64,000 bases of DNA from an uncultured Paracoccaceae bacterium (GTDB lineage Bacteria > Pseudomonadota > Alphaproteobacteria > Rhodobacterales > Rhodobacteraceae), in NCBI GenBank assembly GCA_951812615.1, contig CATOSU010000002.1, positions 1,426,001 through 1,490,000 on the forward strand. Reading direction: 5' to 3'. The notes beneath the pieces were generated by a model. That model did no database searches. It was not told the DNA's origin and saw only the letters and a program-made list of their open reading frames with translations. Shown piece by piece: positions 44,162 through 54,729 of this stretch (positions are counted from its first letter, which is position 1; every line of letters begins with the position of its first letter). Both the position numbers and the translations under genes were made by a program.

Positions 44162-45121
44162 TCAGCCGGCACCGACCCCTTCGCCGTCCGGCGCGGTATC
44201 CACAAGGATGATATCCATCTGATCCGGCGGGGTATCACCGTGGACGGTGGCCACGGTTTCACCGTTGACCTGAATATGGCTCAGCCCCGGGGCCGTGTCA
44301 TCCGGGATCACGTCAACCTGCGGGTCGGGTTCGCCTTCCAGATCCCAGACCAGAAGCAAGGTATCGTCGGCCGGGTCGTAGTCCATGATTTCCGCAGCAC
44401 CTTCGGTCAGCCACTGGCCCAGCACGATGGAATCCGAGCCGTCACCGGCTGTCAGAACGTCTGACGTGCCGGCAATGATCGTGTCATCATCGCCGCCGCC
44501 GTTCAGATAATCGCGGCTGTCGCTGTCCGCGTCATCCCGTCCCGTCAGCAGGTCATTGCCCCAACCGCCGAACAGCGTGTCTTCCCCGTCTCTACCCGAC
44601 AGCGAATCGTCGCCCAGCCCGCCGTGAACCGCGTCATCCCCGCCGCCGCCATAAAGGTTGTCGTGCCCGTCACCGCCATGCATTTCGTCATTGCCGTCGC
44701 CGCCGGACAAGGTGTCGCCGTCACCATGGCCATAGAGTGAATCGTCTCCTTCGCCGCCGGACAGCGTGTCGGTGCCGTATTCCCCGTGCACATCGTCGGA
44801 CCCGTCGCCGCCACCGACGGCGTCACTGCCGTCGCCACCATGCAGAGCATCGTCGCCTTCACCGCCGCCGACCGTGTCGTCACCGCCGTAACCGTTGATC
44901 TGATCATTGCCATCCCCCCCGGACAGCACGTCATCCAGATCGGTGCCGGGCAGGATCAAGTTCAACCCGTCCGTGTCGCCGTCAGATACGCGGCCGGTCT
45001 CGTCCGGGTCCGTCACCGGATCATCACTGTCTTCGACAATCGGCATCAGGTCATCGCCCGATCCGAATGCCGCTGCCCCAATGGCAAAAACGCCCAGCAG
45101 GCTGGCCAACCACAACATCAT
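44162..45121 (-). CDS. RTX calcium-binding repeat protein with N-terminal membrane segment
   Basis: The 319-residue product starts with a hydrophobic helix (MMLWLASLLGVFAIGAAAFG) and then carries about 16 nonapeptide GGxGxDxLx repeats (about residues 60-215: GGDGNDQINGYGGDD, GGEGDDSLYGHGDGDTLSGG). The C-terminus is Asp/Val-rich and non-repetitive, with a hydrophobic end. RTX repeats bind calcium in a beta roll. Members with this short N-terminal helix are frequent in roseobacters and have no assigned role. No type I secretion genes are nearby. Confidence 0.9.
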   Translation of the reverse strand: MMLWLASLLGVFAIGAAAFGSGDDLMPIVEDSDDPVTDPDETGRVSDGDTDGLNLILPGTDLDDVLSGGDGNDQINGYGGDDTVGGGEGDDALHGGDGSDAVGGGDGSDDVHGEYGTDTLSGGEGDDSLYGHGDGDTLSGGDGNDEMHGGDGHDNLYGGGGDDAVHGGLGDDSLSGRDGEDTLFGGWGNDLLTGRDDADSDSRDYLNGGGDDDTIIAGTSDVLTAGDGSDSIVLGQWLTEGAAEIMDYDPADDTLLLVWDLEGEPDPQVDVIPDDTAPGLSHIQVNGETVATVHGDTPPDQMDIILVDTAPDGEGVGAG

Positions 45122-45220
45122 ACACCACCTGAGAAACCCAATACTCCGCGTTCAGTAGAGGATGTCTGGCCCTGCCGGTCAAACCGATTTTCCGATAAAG
45201 GTTAATAGGTTAGCGAAGGT

Positions 45221-45733
45221 TTACCATGGTTCCGGTTGCCGGGCATAGCTGATGTAGAGCGGATGTTTCGGGTGCCCTGCCTGCGTCAGACCCAGATGGA
45301 ACAGAGGCTGCCCGGTGTGCCGCAACAACGCCTCCACCTCCGGTCCGCGGTCCAGATGTGCCCCATGCGCACCCCACGCGGCGACAACCGCATCCGCCCA
45401 TGACACACCCTGAAGGATCGCCGCGTCGTTTTCCGGGCCGACAGGGTTCGCCGCCGCCCGCATTTTCTTCGGATCGGTATCGCGCCAGGCAAAGATGTTG
45501 GTGACCTGAAACGCGCCGTACCCCAGCGCCCGCGCCCGCCGTTCGCAGCGTTCAACGGTGGGATCGTTCTGCACCTCGGTCGCCGTGGATGGGTTCAGCA
45601 TCACGAACAGAACGCGCCGTCCCTCTGTGTCCCATGTCCGGGTCAGGCTGTAGCGGTAGCGTTCGCAATCGGAGTAGACCGCGGTCGATGGGGCATCGCC
45701 CTTGGTATGGGTGCGGGTGATCATATCAGGCAT
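45221..45733 (-). CDS. DUF1643 family protein
   Basis: The 170-residue product matches DUF1643: RYSLTRTWD, VLFVMLNPSTATEVQNDPTVERC with the conserved NPS.A....DpT pattern, FQVTNIFAWRDTDP and VVAAWGAHG. The biochemical role of the family is unknown. It is a stand-alone gene, divergent from the NTF2-like gene to its right. An alternative start (MITRTH) lies 9 bases inside. Confidence 0.9.
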   Translation of the reverse strand: MPDMITRTHTKGDAPSTAVYSDCERYRYSLTRTWDTEGRRVLFVMLNPSTATEVQNDPTVERCERRARALGYGAFQVTNIFAWRDTDPKKMRAAANPVGPENDAAILQGVSWADAVVAAWGAHGAHLDRGPEVEALLRHTGQPLFHLGLTQAGHPKHPLYISYARQPEPW

Positions 45734-45796
45734 TTCATTCGTATTGCGACAGGACGGCGGCTAGACTGGAAGGCGGGTAGCGAAGCGAGTCAAGCC

Positions 45797-46171
45797 ATGG
45801 ATGGAAACAGGGATTTTGCAGCGATTGCCGCGGTGGTCGAACAGTACGTGCGCGGCATGTGTGCGGCGGATGCGGATGACTTGCGCGCCGCGATGCATCC
45901 GAAGATGAGCTGTATCGGTCATTTCGACGGCGGATTGGAATGGAATGACCGGGACGCGTTCATCGCCGGCGTCACCGGCGCGGTCAAAACCCCGGATACC
46001 GATCCATGGTTTTCGATCGGCCGGATCTCGGTCACCGGCGATATGGCGATTGCCGAGGTTGAGGATATCTGGCTGGGCATGCATTTCGACGATGTGCTCA
46101 CGCTGCTGTATCATGACGGGCGGTGGCAGATCGTTTCCAAGGTGTTCTGCCTGCGCGGCCCTAACGGTTGA
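45797..46171 (+). CDS. NTF2-like (putative lumazine-binding/SnoaL type) small protein
   Basis: The 124-residue protein has an NTF2-like cone fold pattern: [28 protein letters not shown] at the N-terminus (shown in part as [18 protein letters not shown]), then [20 protein letters not shown] and [17 protein letters not shown] at the end. Such proteins bind small ligands or catalyse varied reactions; function is not predictable. Its 3' end overlaps the convergent truB by 11 bases. I chose the ATG at 45797 because the family begins near the first helix. Confidence 0.78.
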   Translation: MDGNRDFAAIAAVVEQYVRGMCAADADDLRAAMHPKMSCIGHFDGGLEWNDRDAFIAGVTGAVKTPDTDPWFSIGRISVTGDMAIAEVEDIWLGMHFDDVLTLLYHDGRWQIVSKVFCLRGPNG

Positions 46172-47060
46172 ACACCCGGTTCGGGTGCAGCTCCCCGGCC
46201 TTGTAGACCCCGACCGCAACCGCCTGTCCGTCGAGCGAGGCCCAGGCTTCGTCGCCGTATTCCACATCCGCCGCCAGCACCATGCCCGGGTTTCCGTTGC
46301 GCAAACGCGCCGCGCCCTCGGGTGTACAGCGTAATTCCGGCAGGTCGGACAACCCGGTTTCCAGCGGCAGCAACAGCGCGTCAATCTCCGGTGTGCGGGC
46401 CAGTTCCTCGATCCGGTCGAATGTCACGGCACCGTCCAGATCGAACGGGCCGGACCAGACCCGCCGCAATTGGGACACGTGGCCGTAACAGCCCAGAGCC
46501 TCGCCCAGATCGCGGGCAATTGCGCGGACGTACCCGCCCTTGCCGCAGGTCATTTCAAGGGTGACGTGATCGGCGTCCGGCCGCCCGGTGAGCAACAGCT
46601 CCTCGACCCATAGCGGACGGGCCGATAGCTCCACATCGTTGCCCTCGCGTGCCAGCTTGTACGCGCGCTGACCGTCGATCTTGACGGCAGAAAACTTCGG
46701 CGGAACCTGCTGGATGTTGCCGACAAAGGCACCAAGCTGCGCCTTGATTTCGTCGTCGGACGGTCGCAGGTCGCTGGTGGCCAGAACCTCGCCCTCGGCG
46801 TCATCGGTGTTGGTTGCCTGACCCAGCCGCACGGTGAAGGCATAGGCCTTGAGCGCGTCGGCCACGTGGGTCACGGTTTTCGTCGCTTCGCCCAGCGCGA
46901 CCGCCAGAACCCCGGTTGCATCCGGATCGAGCGTTCCGGCATGGCCGGCCTTTTTCGCGTTGAAGGCCCAGCGGACCTTGTTCACCACCGCTGTCGAGGT
47001 CATGCCCGCCGGTTTGTCAATCACCAGCCAGCCCGAGATGTTGCGCCCTTTGCGTGCCAT
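46161..47060 (-). CDS. truB: tRNA pseudouridine-55 synthase TruB
   Basis: The 299-residue product makes pseudouridine 55 in the tRNA T-loop. It has [13 protein letters not shown] at the N-terminus, the catalytic Asp in [36 protein letters not shown] and [16 protein letters not shown]. The ATG at 47060 begins MARKGRN. It belongs to the rbfA-truB-rpsO-pnp translation/RNA neighbourhood but is separated from rbfA by a phosphodiester glycosidase-like gene. Confidence 0.97.
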   Translation of the reverse strand: MARKGRNISGWLVIDKPAGMTSTAVVNKVRWAFNAKKAGHAGTLDPDATGVLAVALGEATKTVTHVADALKAYAFTVRLGQATNTDDAEGEVLATSDLRPSDDEIKAQLGAFVGNIQQVPPKFSAVKIDGQRAYKLAREGNDVELSARPLWVEELLLTGRPDADHVTLEMTCGKGGYVRAIARDLGEALGCYGHVSQLRRVWSGPFDLDGAVTFDRIEELARTPEIDALLLPLETGLSDLPELRCTPEGAARLRNGNPGMVLAADVEYGDEAWASLDGQAVAVGVYKAGELHPNRVFNR

Positions 47061-47141
47061 TTGTCTTCTATCTGTGCCGTTTGCAGGGCGTCCGCATATC
47101 GCGCCCGCGCCGCGGTCGTCAACCACCGCCGGTTCAGGCCG

Positions 47142-47882
47142 TCACTCTGCCCGCGGCCGCACCGCGCCAACGATCGGGCCCAGCGCAAAGCCGGCATCGT
47201 TGCGCCCCAGATCCGGCGCGTAGAGGCGCGAGATATTGCCGTCCAGAAACAGGGCGTTCGGCAGTTTCAGCCCGTCACGGAAGAACGTGCCGAATTCATG
47301 GAACGTTACGGTGTTTGCCGAGATGGCGAAAACCACCCGCTGACCGTCACGGGAGGTGCCGACGCCGTTGCGGATATAGCGCGAGGTGCTGTCCGGCAGG
47401 AACCGGGGATGCAGTGCGCCATCGATCACCAGCATCGGGCCGGACTGAGTGGCATGGTCGCAGGCAGGGGCTTGCGCAAGGTAAGCGTGGGTTTCGATCA
47501 CGTCAGCCCGGCCTTTGCGGATGCAGAACACACCGTTCGGCAACAATCCGAAATTGCCCGGCCCCGCGTTGGGAATGACGCGCATCAGTTCCTGACCCGC
47601 CTCGACATAGTGGCCCACCGGCGCGCGGTCATCGTGATACATGCCGGCATTCATGGCAAAGACCAGTTCCTCGCCGGTTTTTGCGAGCGCGTCGGAGAGG
47701 GTCGGGAAATGGCCGTAGACCCGCCCGTCCCCGTCATACAGAAACAGCCGCAGATCGGTTTCGGACATGTCCATTTCGCAAATGGCATAGCGGTTGCCGG
47801 CGAATTTCACGTTCTGGCAGGTCTGGGCCGCCGCGCCGGTCGCCAGCCACAGGGCGGCGATCACGGCAACAATGCGGATCAC
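47142..47882 (-). CDS. Exported phosphodiester glycosidase (NAGPA/DUF2233) family protein
   Basis: The 246-residue product has a signal peptide (about 1-19) and the NAGPA-like fold pattern: [61 protein letters not shown] and [14 protein letters not shown]. The family cleaves phosphodiester-linked sugars in animals and is varied in bacteria. Its start overlaps the rbfA stop by 4 bases, so it is translated with rbfA, though its product is exported. Confidence 0.88.
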   Translation of the reverse strand: MIRIVAVIAALWLATGAAAQTCQNVKFAGNRYAICEMDMSETDLRLFLYDGDGRVYGHFPTLSDALAKTGEELVFAMNAGMYHDDRAPVGHYVEAGQELMRVIPNAGPGNFGLLPNGVFCIRKGRADVIETHAYLAQAPACDHATQSGPMLVIDGALHPRFLPDSTSRYIRNGVGTSRDGQRVVFAISANTVTFHEFGTFFRDGLKLPNALFLDGNISRLYAPDLGRNDAGFALGPIVGAVRPRAE

Positions 47883-48283
47883 GGGTCCAGATCGCGGCGT
47901 ACCGCGTCCTGCGACAGCATCCGCCGCGTGTCGTCCATCCGGTCAAAGGTTTCGTCCAGCTGGAAGCGCAGGTCGGGGGCGAATTTCAGCGCCAGTTTTT
48001 TCGACACGATCCGGCGCAGTTCGCCCTTGTTGCGGGCCAGGATCTCCAGCACCGTATCCTGACCGGTCCCGCCCAGCGGCAGCACATAGGCCGTTGCCAC
48101 GCGCAGGTCCGGCGAGGTCCGCACTTCGCCGACGGTGATCGACATCCGGTTCAGGTCCGGGTCATGCACGTCGCCGCGCGCCAGCACCTCGGACAGGGTG
48201 CGGCGGATCAGCTCGCCGACGCGAAGCTGTCGTTGGGACGGTCCGGGGCCGTCATGATGCAGGTTTCTGGCCATGGTTTCCAT
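47879..48283 (-). CDS. rbfA: Ribosome-binding factor A
   Basis: The 134-residue product is RbfA, a 30S maturation factor that binds near the 5' helix of 16S rRNA. It shows [39 protein letters not shown] and [18 protein letters not shown]. Start codon 48283 has GGAG upstream; an alternative ATG is at 48274. It is divergent from dapB with 76 bases between. Confidence 0.95.
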   Translation of the reverse strand: METMARNLHHDGPGPSQRQLRVGELIRRTLSEVLARGDVHDPDLNRMSITVGEVRTSPDLRVATAYVLPLGGTGQDTVLEILARNKGELRRIVSKKLALKFAPDLRFQLDETFDRMDDTRRMLSQDAVRRDLDP

Positions 48284-48359
48284 CTACGCGCTCTCCGGGG
48301 CTTTGCCAAGCGGGCAACGATTGGGTAGGGACATGCGGCGCGACAAACGGAGGAAGAAA

Positions 48360-49172
48360 ATGTCAGACCAGCCAGGGATCGTAGTGACCGGCGCTTCGGG
48401 GCGGATGGGGCAGATGCTGATCCGGACCGTGACAGAGAACAGTGCGGTGCGGCTGGTCGGTGCGGTGGAGCGAAAGGGCCATGACTGGATCGGGCAGGAC
48501 GTCGGCACCGCGATGGGCGGGGCCGAACTTGGCGTCGCCGTCACCGATGACCCGCTGCCGGTCTTCGCGCAGGCACAGGCGATCCTTGATTTCACCGCGC
48601 CCGAGGCGACGCTGGAATTTGCCGCGCTGGCGGCGCAGGCCCGGGCCGTGCATGTCATCGGCACCACGGGGATGACCGACGAACAGATCGCATCGCTGGA
48701 ACCGGCCTCGCGTCATGCGGTGATCGTCCGGGCCGGCAACATGAGCCTTGGCGTGAACCTGCTGGTCCAGCTGACACGCAAGGTGGCGGCCGCGCTGGAC
48801 GAGGATTTCGACATCGAGGTGATCGAAAGCCATCATAGCCGCAAGGTGGATGCGCCTTCGGGTACGGCGCTGATGCTGGGACAGGCGGCGGCAGATGGCC
48901 GGGGCGTCCGGCTGGATGCCGTGGCTGATCGCGGGCGCGACGGCATCACCGGCGCCCGCAAGCGCGGGGATATCGGGTTCACCGCGATCCGGGGCGGCGA
49001 CATCGTCGGCGAACACGATGTCCTGTTCGCCGCGCCGGGGGAGCGTATCGTGTTGCGCCACGTGGCCACTGACCGGTCGATTTTCGCGCGCGGCGCGCTC
49101 AAGGCCGCGCTTTGGGGGCTGGGGCGCAAGCCGGGTCAGTACGACATGCTGGATGTGCTCGGGCTGAACTGA
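48360..49172 (+). CDS. dapB: 4-hydroxy-tetrahydrodipicolinate reductase
   Basis: The 270-residue product is DapB of the lysine/diaminopimelate pathway, reducing dihydrodipicolinate-type substrate with NAD(P)H. It has the dinucleotide motif [10 protein letters not shown], the conserved [20 protein letters not shown] and the catalytic [18 protein letters not shown]. The ATG at 48360 has a perfect AGGAGG-like site (CGGAGGAAG). The product also feeds cell-wall synthesis. Confidence 0.97.
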   Translation: MSDQPGIVVTGASGRMGQMLIRTVTENSAVRLVGAVERKGHDWIGQDVGTAMGGAELGVAVTDDPLPVFAQAQAILDFTAPEATLEFAALAAQARAVHVIGTTGMTDEQIASLEPASRHAVIVRAGNMSLGVNLLVQLTRKVAAALDEDFDIEVIESHHSRKVDAPSGTALMLGQAAADGRGVRLDAVADRGRDGITGARKRGDIGFTAIRGGDIVGEHDVLFAAPGERIVLRHVATDRSIFARGALKAALWGLGRKPGQYDMLDVLGLN

Positions 49173-49195
49173 GCCGGACCGGCGGTCTGCGGGGG

Positions 49196-49245
49196 GCCGT
49201 TTTCTTACAAAGAAAACGGCCCGGAATTTTTGAAAAATTCCGGGC
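49196..49245. repeat. Paired-hairpin intergenic repeat, copy 1 (dapB 3' end)
   Basis: Two adjacent palindromes fill the gap between convergent dapB and the DUF1674 gene. They are CCGTTTTCTT/AAGAAAACGG (49197-49219) and GCCCGGAATTTTT/AAAAATTCCGGGC (49219-49245). Nearly the same sequence in the same orientation occurs at 61388-61435. Both lie at gene 3' ends, so they probably act as terminators or mRNA end protectors. Confidence 0.85.
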
Positions 49246-49247
49246 GC

Positions 49248-49439
49248 TCAGAAATCGACCGCGAGTCCCTTTTTCTCCCAATCGCCGTAGCGCACCGGTT
49301 CCGGCCCGTCCCGGCCACCCAGCTCGCGCGGCAGCGGTCTGGCCTCTTCTTCGGCCTTGCGCCGCCGTTCCTCGGCTTCGGCCAGCGCGCGCTGCGCGGC
49401 AGGCGGCAGGTTACGGTGATTGTCGGCTTTCTTTTCCAT
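49248..49439 (-). CDS. DUF1674 protein (succinate dehydrogenase assembly factor 4-like)
   Basis: The 63-residue product ends GGRDGPEPVRYGDWEKKGLAVDF (shown in part as GPEPVRYGDWEKKG), the hallmark of DUF1674/SDHAF4, with a charged helical N-terminal half (RALAEAEERRRKAEEEA). In mitochondria SDHAF4 helps assemble flavinylated succinate dehydrogenase; the bacterial role is presumed similar. Start at ATG 49439. It is divergent from rsmB, 49 bases apart. Confidence 0.93.
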   Translation of the reverse strand: MEKKADNHRNLPPAAQRALAEAEERRRKAEEEARPLPRELGGRDGPEPVRYGDWEKKGLAVDF

Positions 49440-49488
49440 GGTTGCTGATATACGCCAGTGGCTTCGCGAAACAAGAGAAAGTCGTCCG

Positions 49489-50760
49489 ATGTCTGCCACC
49501 GGAACAGCCGCACGGCGCGGGGCCCTGAACCTGCTGGATCAGGTTCTGGAACATCAGCGTCTGTTGTCCGATTGCGTTGCGGCGGGCCTGCTCGACGATC
49601 TGGCGCCGCCGGACAGGGCGCGGGCGCAGCGGCTGGCCGCTGATACGCTGCGGGGTCTGGAACGGGCGGACCGGATCCTCAGCGCGCATCTGCGCAAGCG
49701 GCCGCCGATGCCGGTGCGCAATGCGCTGCGGCTGGGAACGGTCGAGCTGTGTCACGGCGAGGCGGCACATGGCGTGGTCAACGCGATGGTCAGCATCGTT
49801 GCAGATCACAAGAAATTCAGCGGGCTGCGCGGATTGGTGAACGCGGTCCTGCGCAAGGTGGCAGCGACCGGACCTGAAAAATGGGCCGAGCTGCGGGTTC
49901 CGCGCCTGCCGAAATGGCTGCGCGGACCTCTGGCGCGGGCATACGGGCCGGATGTGACCACCCGGATCGAAGCGGCGCATTTCGGCGGCGCGCCGCTGGA
50001 CCTCACCCTGCATCCGCAATCGGGCCTTTCGGCGGCGGAGCTGGGGGCAGTGCAGCTGCCGACAGGGACCATGCGCCTGACGCAGTCGCCGCAGGTGTCG
50101 GCCCTGCCGGGATATGCCGACGGGGCGTGGTGGGTGCAGGATGCCGCCGCCGCGACCGCCGCCCGGGTCCTGTCCGCGAAACCCGGCGAAAAGGTGCTGG
50201 ATCTCTGCGCCGCGCCGGGCGGCAAGACGCTGCAGCTGGCAGCGGCCGGTGCGGATGTGACGGCTGTGGACATATCGGGCCCGCGTCTGGCGACGTTGCA
50301 CGAAAACCTTGCGCGGACGGGTCTTGCGGCAAATGTGGAGGAGGCGGACGTGTTTGCGCTGACCGGGACATATGATGCGGTTCTGCTGGATGCGCCATGT
50401 TCGGCCACGGGAACCATCCGCCGCCACCCGGATCTGCCGCATGTGCGTGACGGAACGGGGCTGGATGATCTGACCGGTTTGCAGGCGCGCATGATCGATC
50501 ACGCTTTGACTCTGCTGCGCCCCGGCGGGCGGCTGGTGTATTGCACCTGTTCGCTGCTGCCGGAGGAAGGCGAGGCGCAGATCAGCGCCGCGCTGGACCG
50601 GCATGACGGGCTGCGCCCCGACCCGGATGCGCTGACATTGCCCGGCATCGATGACGACTGGATCGTTCCCGGGCTTGGACTGCGGCTGCGGCCCGACTAC
50701 TGGCCGGATCAGGGCGGCATGGACGGGTTTTTCATCGCGCCCCTGCTGAAATCGGCCTGA
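49489..50760 (+). CDS. rsmB: 16S rRNA (cytosine-C5) methyltransferase RsmB family
   Basis: The 423-residue product has an N-terminal NusB-like RNA-binding domain (about 5-130) and a C-terminal SAM methyltransferase: DLCAAPGGKTLQLA (SAM site), VDISGPRLATL, LDAPCSATGTIRRHPD, and VYCTCSLLPEEGE with the catalytic Cys. It should make m5C967 of 16S rRNA. The ATG at 49489 was chosen because it begins the NusB-like part; an upstream in-frame start overlaps the divergent gene. Confidence 0.94.
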   Translation: MSATGTAARRGALNLLDQVLEHQRLLSDCVAAGLLDDLAPPDRARAQRLAADTLRGLERADRILSAHLRKRPPMPVRNALRLGTVELCHGEAAHGVVNAMVSIVADHKKFSGLRGLVNAVLRKVAATGPEKWAELRVPRLPKWLRGPLARAYGPDVTTRIEAAHFGGAPLDLTLHPQSGLSAAELGAVQLPTGTMRLTQSPQVSALPGYADGAWWVQDAAAATAARVLSAKPGEKVLDLCAAPGGKTLQLAAAGADVTAVDISGPRLATLHENLARTGLAANVEEADVFALTGTYDAVLLDAPCSATGTIRRHPDLPHVRDGTGLDDLTGLQARMIDHALTLLRPGGRLVYCTCSLLPEEGEAQISAALDRHDGLRPDPDALTLPGIDDDWIVPGLGLRLRPDYWPDQGGMDGFFIAPLLKSA

Positions 50761-50826
50761 CCGCCAGTTCGGCGGTGACTTGGCCAGCGCCTGACGCTAT
50801 GATCGGGTCAAAGCGCCAAAGAGCGT

Positions 50827-52605
50827 ATGAGGCAGCAGTCGATGTCCATTGCCGTACCCGCCGTTCCGCGCAGCACGCGGTTCCTGAACCGGTACTATGC
50901 CCGGCTCAGCGCGCGACAGCGTGCGGCAACCGGTTTCGTGTCACAGCCGGAACCGCGCACCGTGGGCAGTTTTGCCCGTGGCCGGCAACTGATTGGCGGA
51001 AACCTGCTGTTTGCCGGCACGCTGATCGAGGCTCCGGACACCTCGCTCTGGGCGGTGAATGCGCCCGATCCTGCTTACGAGGCCGAGCGTCAGGGGTTCG
51101 GGTGGCTCGATGATCTCGCGGCAATCGGTGACCGGCAGGCGCGGGCGCGGGCGCAGGGCTGGCTGCTGGACTGGATCGACACCTATGGCCGGGGCACCGG
51201 GCCGGGCTGGACCCCGGACCTGACCGGGCGGCGTATCGTGCGCTGGATCAATCACGCCATATTCCTGCTGCGCGGGCTGGAACGCGACGACAGCGAACGG
51301 TTCTATCGTGCGCTGGCGCGGCAGACGTGGTTTCTGAACAAGCGCTGGCAGGGGGCCTCGCCCGGCCTGCCGCGGTTCGAGGCGCTGACGGGGCTGGTTT
51401 TTGCCGGGTTGTCGCTGGAGGGCATGGAGGCGCTGGCCGACCCGGCGCTGCGCGCGATGGCCAGCGAATGCGAGGACCAGATCGACGATCAGGGCGGGCT
51501 GGCCACGCGAAACCCCGAGGAATTGCTGGAAGTCTTCATGCTGCTCACGTGGTCGTCCGCGGCGCTGCACGAGGCCGGCAGGGGGGTGCCACAGCCGCAT
51601 GTCGCCGCGATCGAGCGGATTGCGCCGACCCTGCGGACCCTGCGCCACAGCGATGGCGGGCTGGCCCGGTTCCATGGCGGGGGCCGCGGGCTGGAAGGCC
51701 GGCTGGATCATGCGCTGGCGGCCAGTCATGTCACCCAGCGCCATGCCGACGGGCTGGCAATGGGATACGCGCGTCTGTCGGCGGGCCGGACCAGCATCAT
51801 CGTGGACGCCAGCGAACCGCCACACGGCAAGGCGTCCTATAACGCCCATGCCTCGACCCTCGCGTTCGAGCTGACATCCGGCCGCCGGCCGCTGGTGGTG
51901 AACTGCGGGTCCGGGGTTTCCTTCGGTGTGGACTGGCGCCGGGCCGGACGGGCGACCCCGTCGCATTCGGTCCTGTGCGTGGACGGGTTTTCCTCGGCCC
52001 GGCTGAGCGAGCCGGAGCGCGGCACCGGGCGCGAGGCGCTGATCGACGGACCGGATTACGTTCCTATCGAGATGTCCGAAGCACCGGATGCGGTTCGCTT
52101 TCAGGGTGGGCATAACGGTTATGTTCCCAGCCACGGCCTGACGCTTGCCCGGACGCTGGAGCTGACCTTCGACGGGCGCGGGCTGGCGGGCGAAGACATG
52201 TTGCTGGCGATGGAGGACGCCGACAAGATACGGTTCGACCGGGCAATGGACACGGCGCGGCTGGGCGGTGTCGGGTTCGATGTGCGGTTCCACCTGCACC
52301 CGGATGTCGATGCATCGGTCGACCTTGGCGGCGCGGCGGTGTCGCTGGCGCTCAAGAGCGGGGAAATCTGGGTGTTCCGGCACGAAGGGGTTCACGATCT
52401 GTCGTTGCAGGCCAGCGTGTTTCTGGAAAAGGGGCGGCTGAAGCCACGCGCGACAAAACAGATCGTTCTATCGGGCCGGGCGATGGAGTATGCGACGCGC
52501 ATCCGCTGGTCGCTTTCCAAGGCGCAGGACACGGCGATTGCCGTACGGGACCTGCGCCGGGACGAAAGCGAGATCGTCGATACTCTGATGGAGGACCCCT
52601 ATTAA
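50827..52605 (+). CDS. Heparinase II/III family protein
   Basis: The 592-residue product matches the heparinase II/III-like family common in alphaproteobacteria next to rsmB and purH. It has an N-terminal helical toroid ([35 protein letters not shown]) and a C-terminal beta region ([35 protein letters not shown]). No signal peptide is evident. It may degrade or remodel an acidic polysaccharide; the substrate is unknown. The stop overlaps purH by one base. A second possible start (MSIAVP) lies at 50842. Confidence 0.9.
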   Translation: MRQQSMSIAVPAVPRSTRFLNRYYARLSARQRAATGFVSQPEPRTVGSFARGRQLIGGNLLFAGTLIEAPDTSLWAVNAPDPAYEAERQGFGWLDDLAAIGDRQARARAQGWLLDWIDTYGRGTGPGWTPDLTGRRIVRWINHAIFLLRGLERDDSERFYRALARQTWFLNKRWQGASPGLPRFEALTGLVFAGLSLEGMEALADPALRAMASECEDQIDDQGGLATRNPEELLEVFMLLTWSSAALHEAGRGVPQPHVAAIERIAPTLRTLRHSDGGLARFHGGGRGLEGRLDHALAASHVTQRHADGLAMGYARLSAGRTSIIVDASEPPHGKASYNAHASTLAFELTSGRRPLVVNCGSGVSFGVDWRRAGRATPSHSVLCVDGFSSARLSEPERGTGREALIDGPDYVPIEMSEAPDAVRFQGGHNGYVPSHGLTLARTLELTFDGRGLAGEDMLLAMEDADKIRFDRAMDTARLGGVGFDVRFHLHPDVDASVDLGGAAVSLALKSGEIWVFRHEGVHDLSLQASVFLEKGRLKPRATKQIVLSGRAMEYATRIRWSLSKAQDTAIAVRDLRRDESEIVDTLMEDPY

Positions 52606-54194
52606 TGACCGATCTTCAGCCCGTGCGCCGGGCGCTGCTTTCTGTTTCCGATAAATCCGGGCTTGTCGAACTGGGTCAGGCCCTGGCCGGACATAGTGTC
52701 GAGCTGGTCAGCACCGGCGGCACCGCCAGAACTCTGCGGGAGGCCGGTCTGGACGTGCGCGACGTGTCCGAGCTGACGGGTTTCCCGGAAATGATGGATG
52801 GCCGTGTCAAGACGCTGCACCCGATGGTGCATGGCGGGTTGCTGTCGCTGCGGGATGACCCGGCGCATCAGGCGTCCATGGAAAAACACAGGATCGGGGC
52901 GATCGATCTTCTGGTGGTCAATCTGTATCCGTTCGAGGCGACCGTGGCCAAGGGCGCAGGCTATGCCGAATGTATCGAAAATATCGACATCGGCGGGCCG
53001 GCGATGATCCGGGCGGCGGCCAAGAACCACGCCTTTGTCAACGTCGTGGTGGACGCGGCGGATTACGCGCTGCTTTTGTCACAGCTGAGCGAAAACGACG
53101 GCGCCACGACATTGGCCTTCCGGCAGGAACTGGCCCTGACGGCCTATGCCCGCACCGCGGCCTACGACGCCGCCGTGTCCGGCTGGATGGCAGGGCAGCA
53201 GAAAAACGCCGCGCCCCGTTTCCGGGCGGTCGGCGGGACGCTGGCGCAGACCCTGCGCTACGGCGAGAACCCGCATCAGAGCGCGGCCTTTTACAAGGAT
53301 GGGACGAACCGACCGGGCGTTGCGACGGCGATGCAGCATCAGGGTAAGGATCTGAGCTACAACAACATCAACGACACCGATGCCGCGTTCGAGCTGGTCA
53401 GCGAATTCGCGGCGGCTGACGGCCCGGCCTGCGCGATCATCAAACACGCCAACCCCTGCGGGGTGGCCCGGGCCGACACGCTGAAAGAGGCCTATTCGCG
53501 CGCCTTCGATTGTGACCGGACCAGCGCCTTTGGCGGTATCATCGCACTGAATCAGCCGCTGGACGAAGCGACGGCGCAGGAGATCACCGGCATTTTCACC
53601 GAGGTCGTCATCGCGCCCGAGGCGGACGAGGCAGCAAAGGCCGTGTTCGCTGCCAAAAAGAACCTGCGCTTGCTGACCACTGGCGGAATGGCCGACCCGG
53701 CCAGCGCGGCAATGACGATCCGGCAGGTTTCGGGCGGGTTCCTGACGCAGGACAAGGATACCGGGCATATCGATGCGGGCGACCTGAGGGTCGTGACCAA
53801 ACGCGCGCCTTCGGATCGCGAGATGGCCGACCTGATCTTTGCCTGGCGGGTGGCCAAACACGTGAAATCGAACGCTATCGTCTATGTGAAAGACGGGGCC
53901 ACGGTTGGCGTCGGAGCCGGCCAGATGAGCCGTGTGGACAGCGCCCTGATCGCGGCAAAGAAGGCCGAGCGCATGGCGCAGGCGCTGAACCTGCCGGAAC
54001 CGCTGACGATCGGTTCGGCGGTGGCTTCGGACGCGTTCTTTCCCTTTGCCGACGGTCTGATGGAGGCCGCCGCGGCCGGGGCGACCGCTGTTATCCAGCC
54101 CGGAGGGTCTATGCGCGACGACGAGGTGATCGCCGCCGCGGATCAGGCGGGGCTGGCCATGGTGCTCACCGGCATGCGGCATTTCAGGCACTGA
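52605..54194 (+). CDS. purH: Bifunctional AICAR transformylase/IMP cyclohydrolase
   Basis: The 529-residue product performs the last two steps of de novo IMP synthesis. Its N-terminal cyclohydrolase part has [45 protein letters not shown]. The C-terminal transformylase part has [23 protein letters not shown] and [10 protein letters not shown]. Starts within the stop of the heparinase gene (TAATG) and ends overlapping lspA (TGATG). Confidence 0.98.
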   Translation: MTDLQPVRRALLSVSDKSGLVELGQALAGHSVELVSTGGTARTLREAGLDVRDVSELTGFPEMMDGRVKTLHPMVHGGLLSLRDDPAHQASMEKHRIGAIDLLVVNLYPFEATVAKGAGYAECIENIDIGGPAMIRAAAKNHAFVNVVVDAADYALLLSQLSENDGATTLAFRQELALTAYARTAAYDAAVSGWMAGQQKNAAPRFRAVGGTLAQTLRYGENPHQSAAFYKDGTNRPGVATAMQHQGKDLSYNNINDTDAAFELVSEFAAADGPACAIIKHANPCGVARADTLKEAYSRAFDCDRTSAFGGIIALNQPLDEATAQEITGIFTEVVIAPEADEAAKAVFAAKKNLRLLTTGGMADPASAAMTIRQVSGGFLTQDKDTGHIDAGDLRVVTKRAPSDREMADLIFAWRVAKHVKSNAIVYVKDGATVGVGAGQMSRVDSALIAAKKAERMAQALNLPEPLTIGSAVASDAFFPFADGLMEAAAAGATAVIQPGGSMRDDEVIAAADQAGLAMVLTGMRHFRH

Positions 54195-54679
54195 TGCGGG
54201 GCGGCGTCCTTCTCTGGGCCGGGCTCGGGGCCTTTCTGGCAGATCAGGCCAGCAAGTACCTTGTGATTCACATGATGGATCTGGCCCGGGTTCAGCGGAT
54301 CGACGTTATGCCGCCGTTTCTGAACTTCCACTACGGTGAAAACCGCGGGATCAATTTCGGCCTGCTGAACGGCGACAGCGACGCGCAGCGCTGGGTTCTG
54401 ATCGGGTTTTCGGTTGCGGTGTCTCTGGCCGTTATTGTCTGGACGCTGCGCAGCAAGGGATCGGTCTTCATGCAGCTCAGTGCCGGGTTCCTGATCGGCG
54501 GAGCGCTGGGCAATGTCGTGGACCGGTTGCTGTATGGCTATGTGCTCGACTTTCTCAACATGTCGTGCTGCGGCATCCGAAACCCTTTCGTCTTCAACGT
54601 GGCAGATGTGTTCATCTTCCTCGGTGCGGTCGGGCTGGTCTTTGCCGACATGGCCCGGCCCGGAAAAAAGGCGGCGTGA
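54194..54679 (+). CDS. lspA: Lipoprotein signal peptidase (SPase II)
   Basis: The 161-residue membrane protein cleaves prolipoprotein signal peptides. It has four hydrophobic helices and the catalytic Asp pair in GNVVDRLLYGYVLDF and FNVADVFIFLG, plus GENRGINFGLL. Translation is coupled to purH (TGATG overlap). The next gene encodes a lipoprotein that is a plausible substrate. Confidence 0.97.
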   Translation: MRGGVLLWAGLGAFLADQASKYLVIHMMDLARVQRIDVMPPFLNFHYGENRGINFGLLNGDSDAQRWVLIGFSVAVSLAVIVWTLRSKGSVFMQLSAGFLIGGALGNVVDRLLYGYVLDFLNMSCCGIRNPFVFNVADVFIFLGAVGLVFADMARPGKKAA

Positions 54680-54729
54680 CCTATGCAGAATAATCGGATA
54701 AAACCCCCGGAAATGGCAGGAGACAAACG

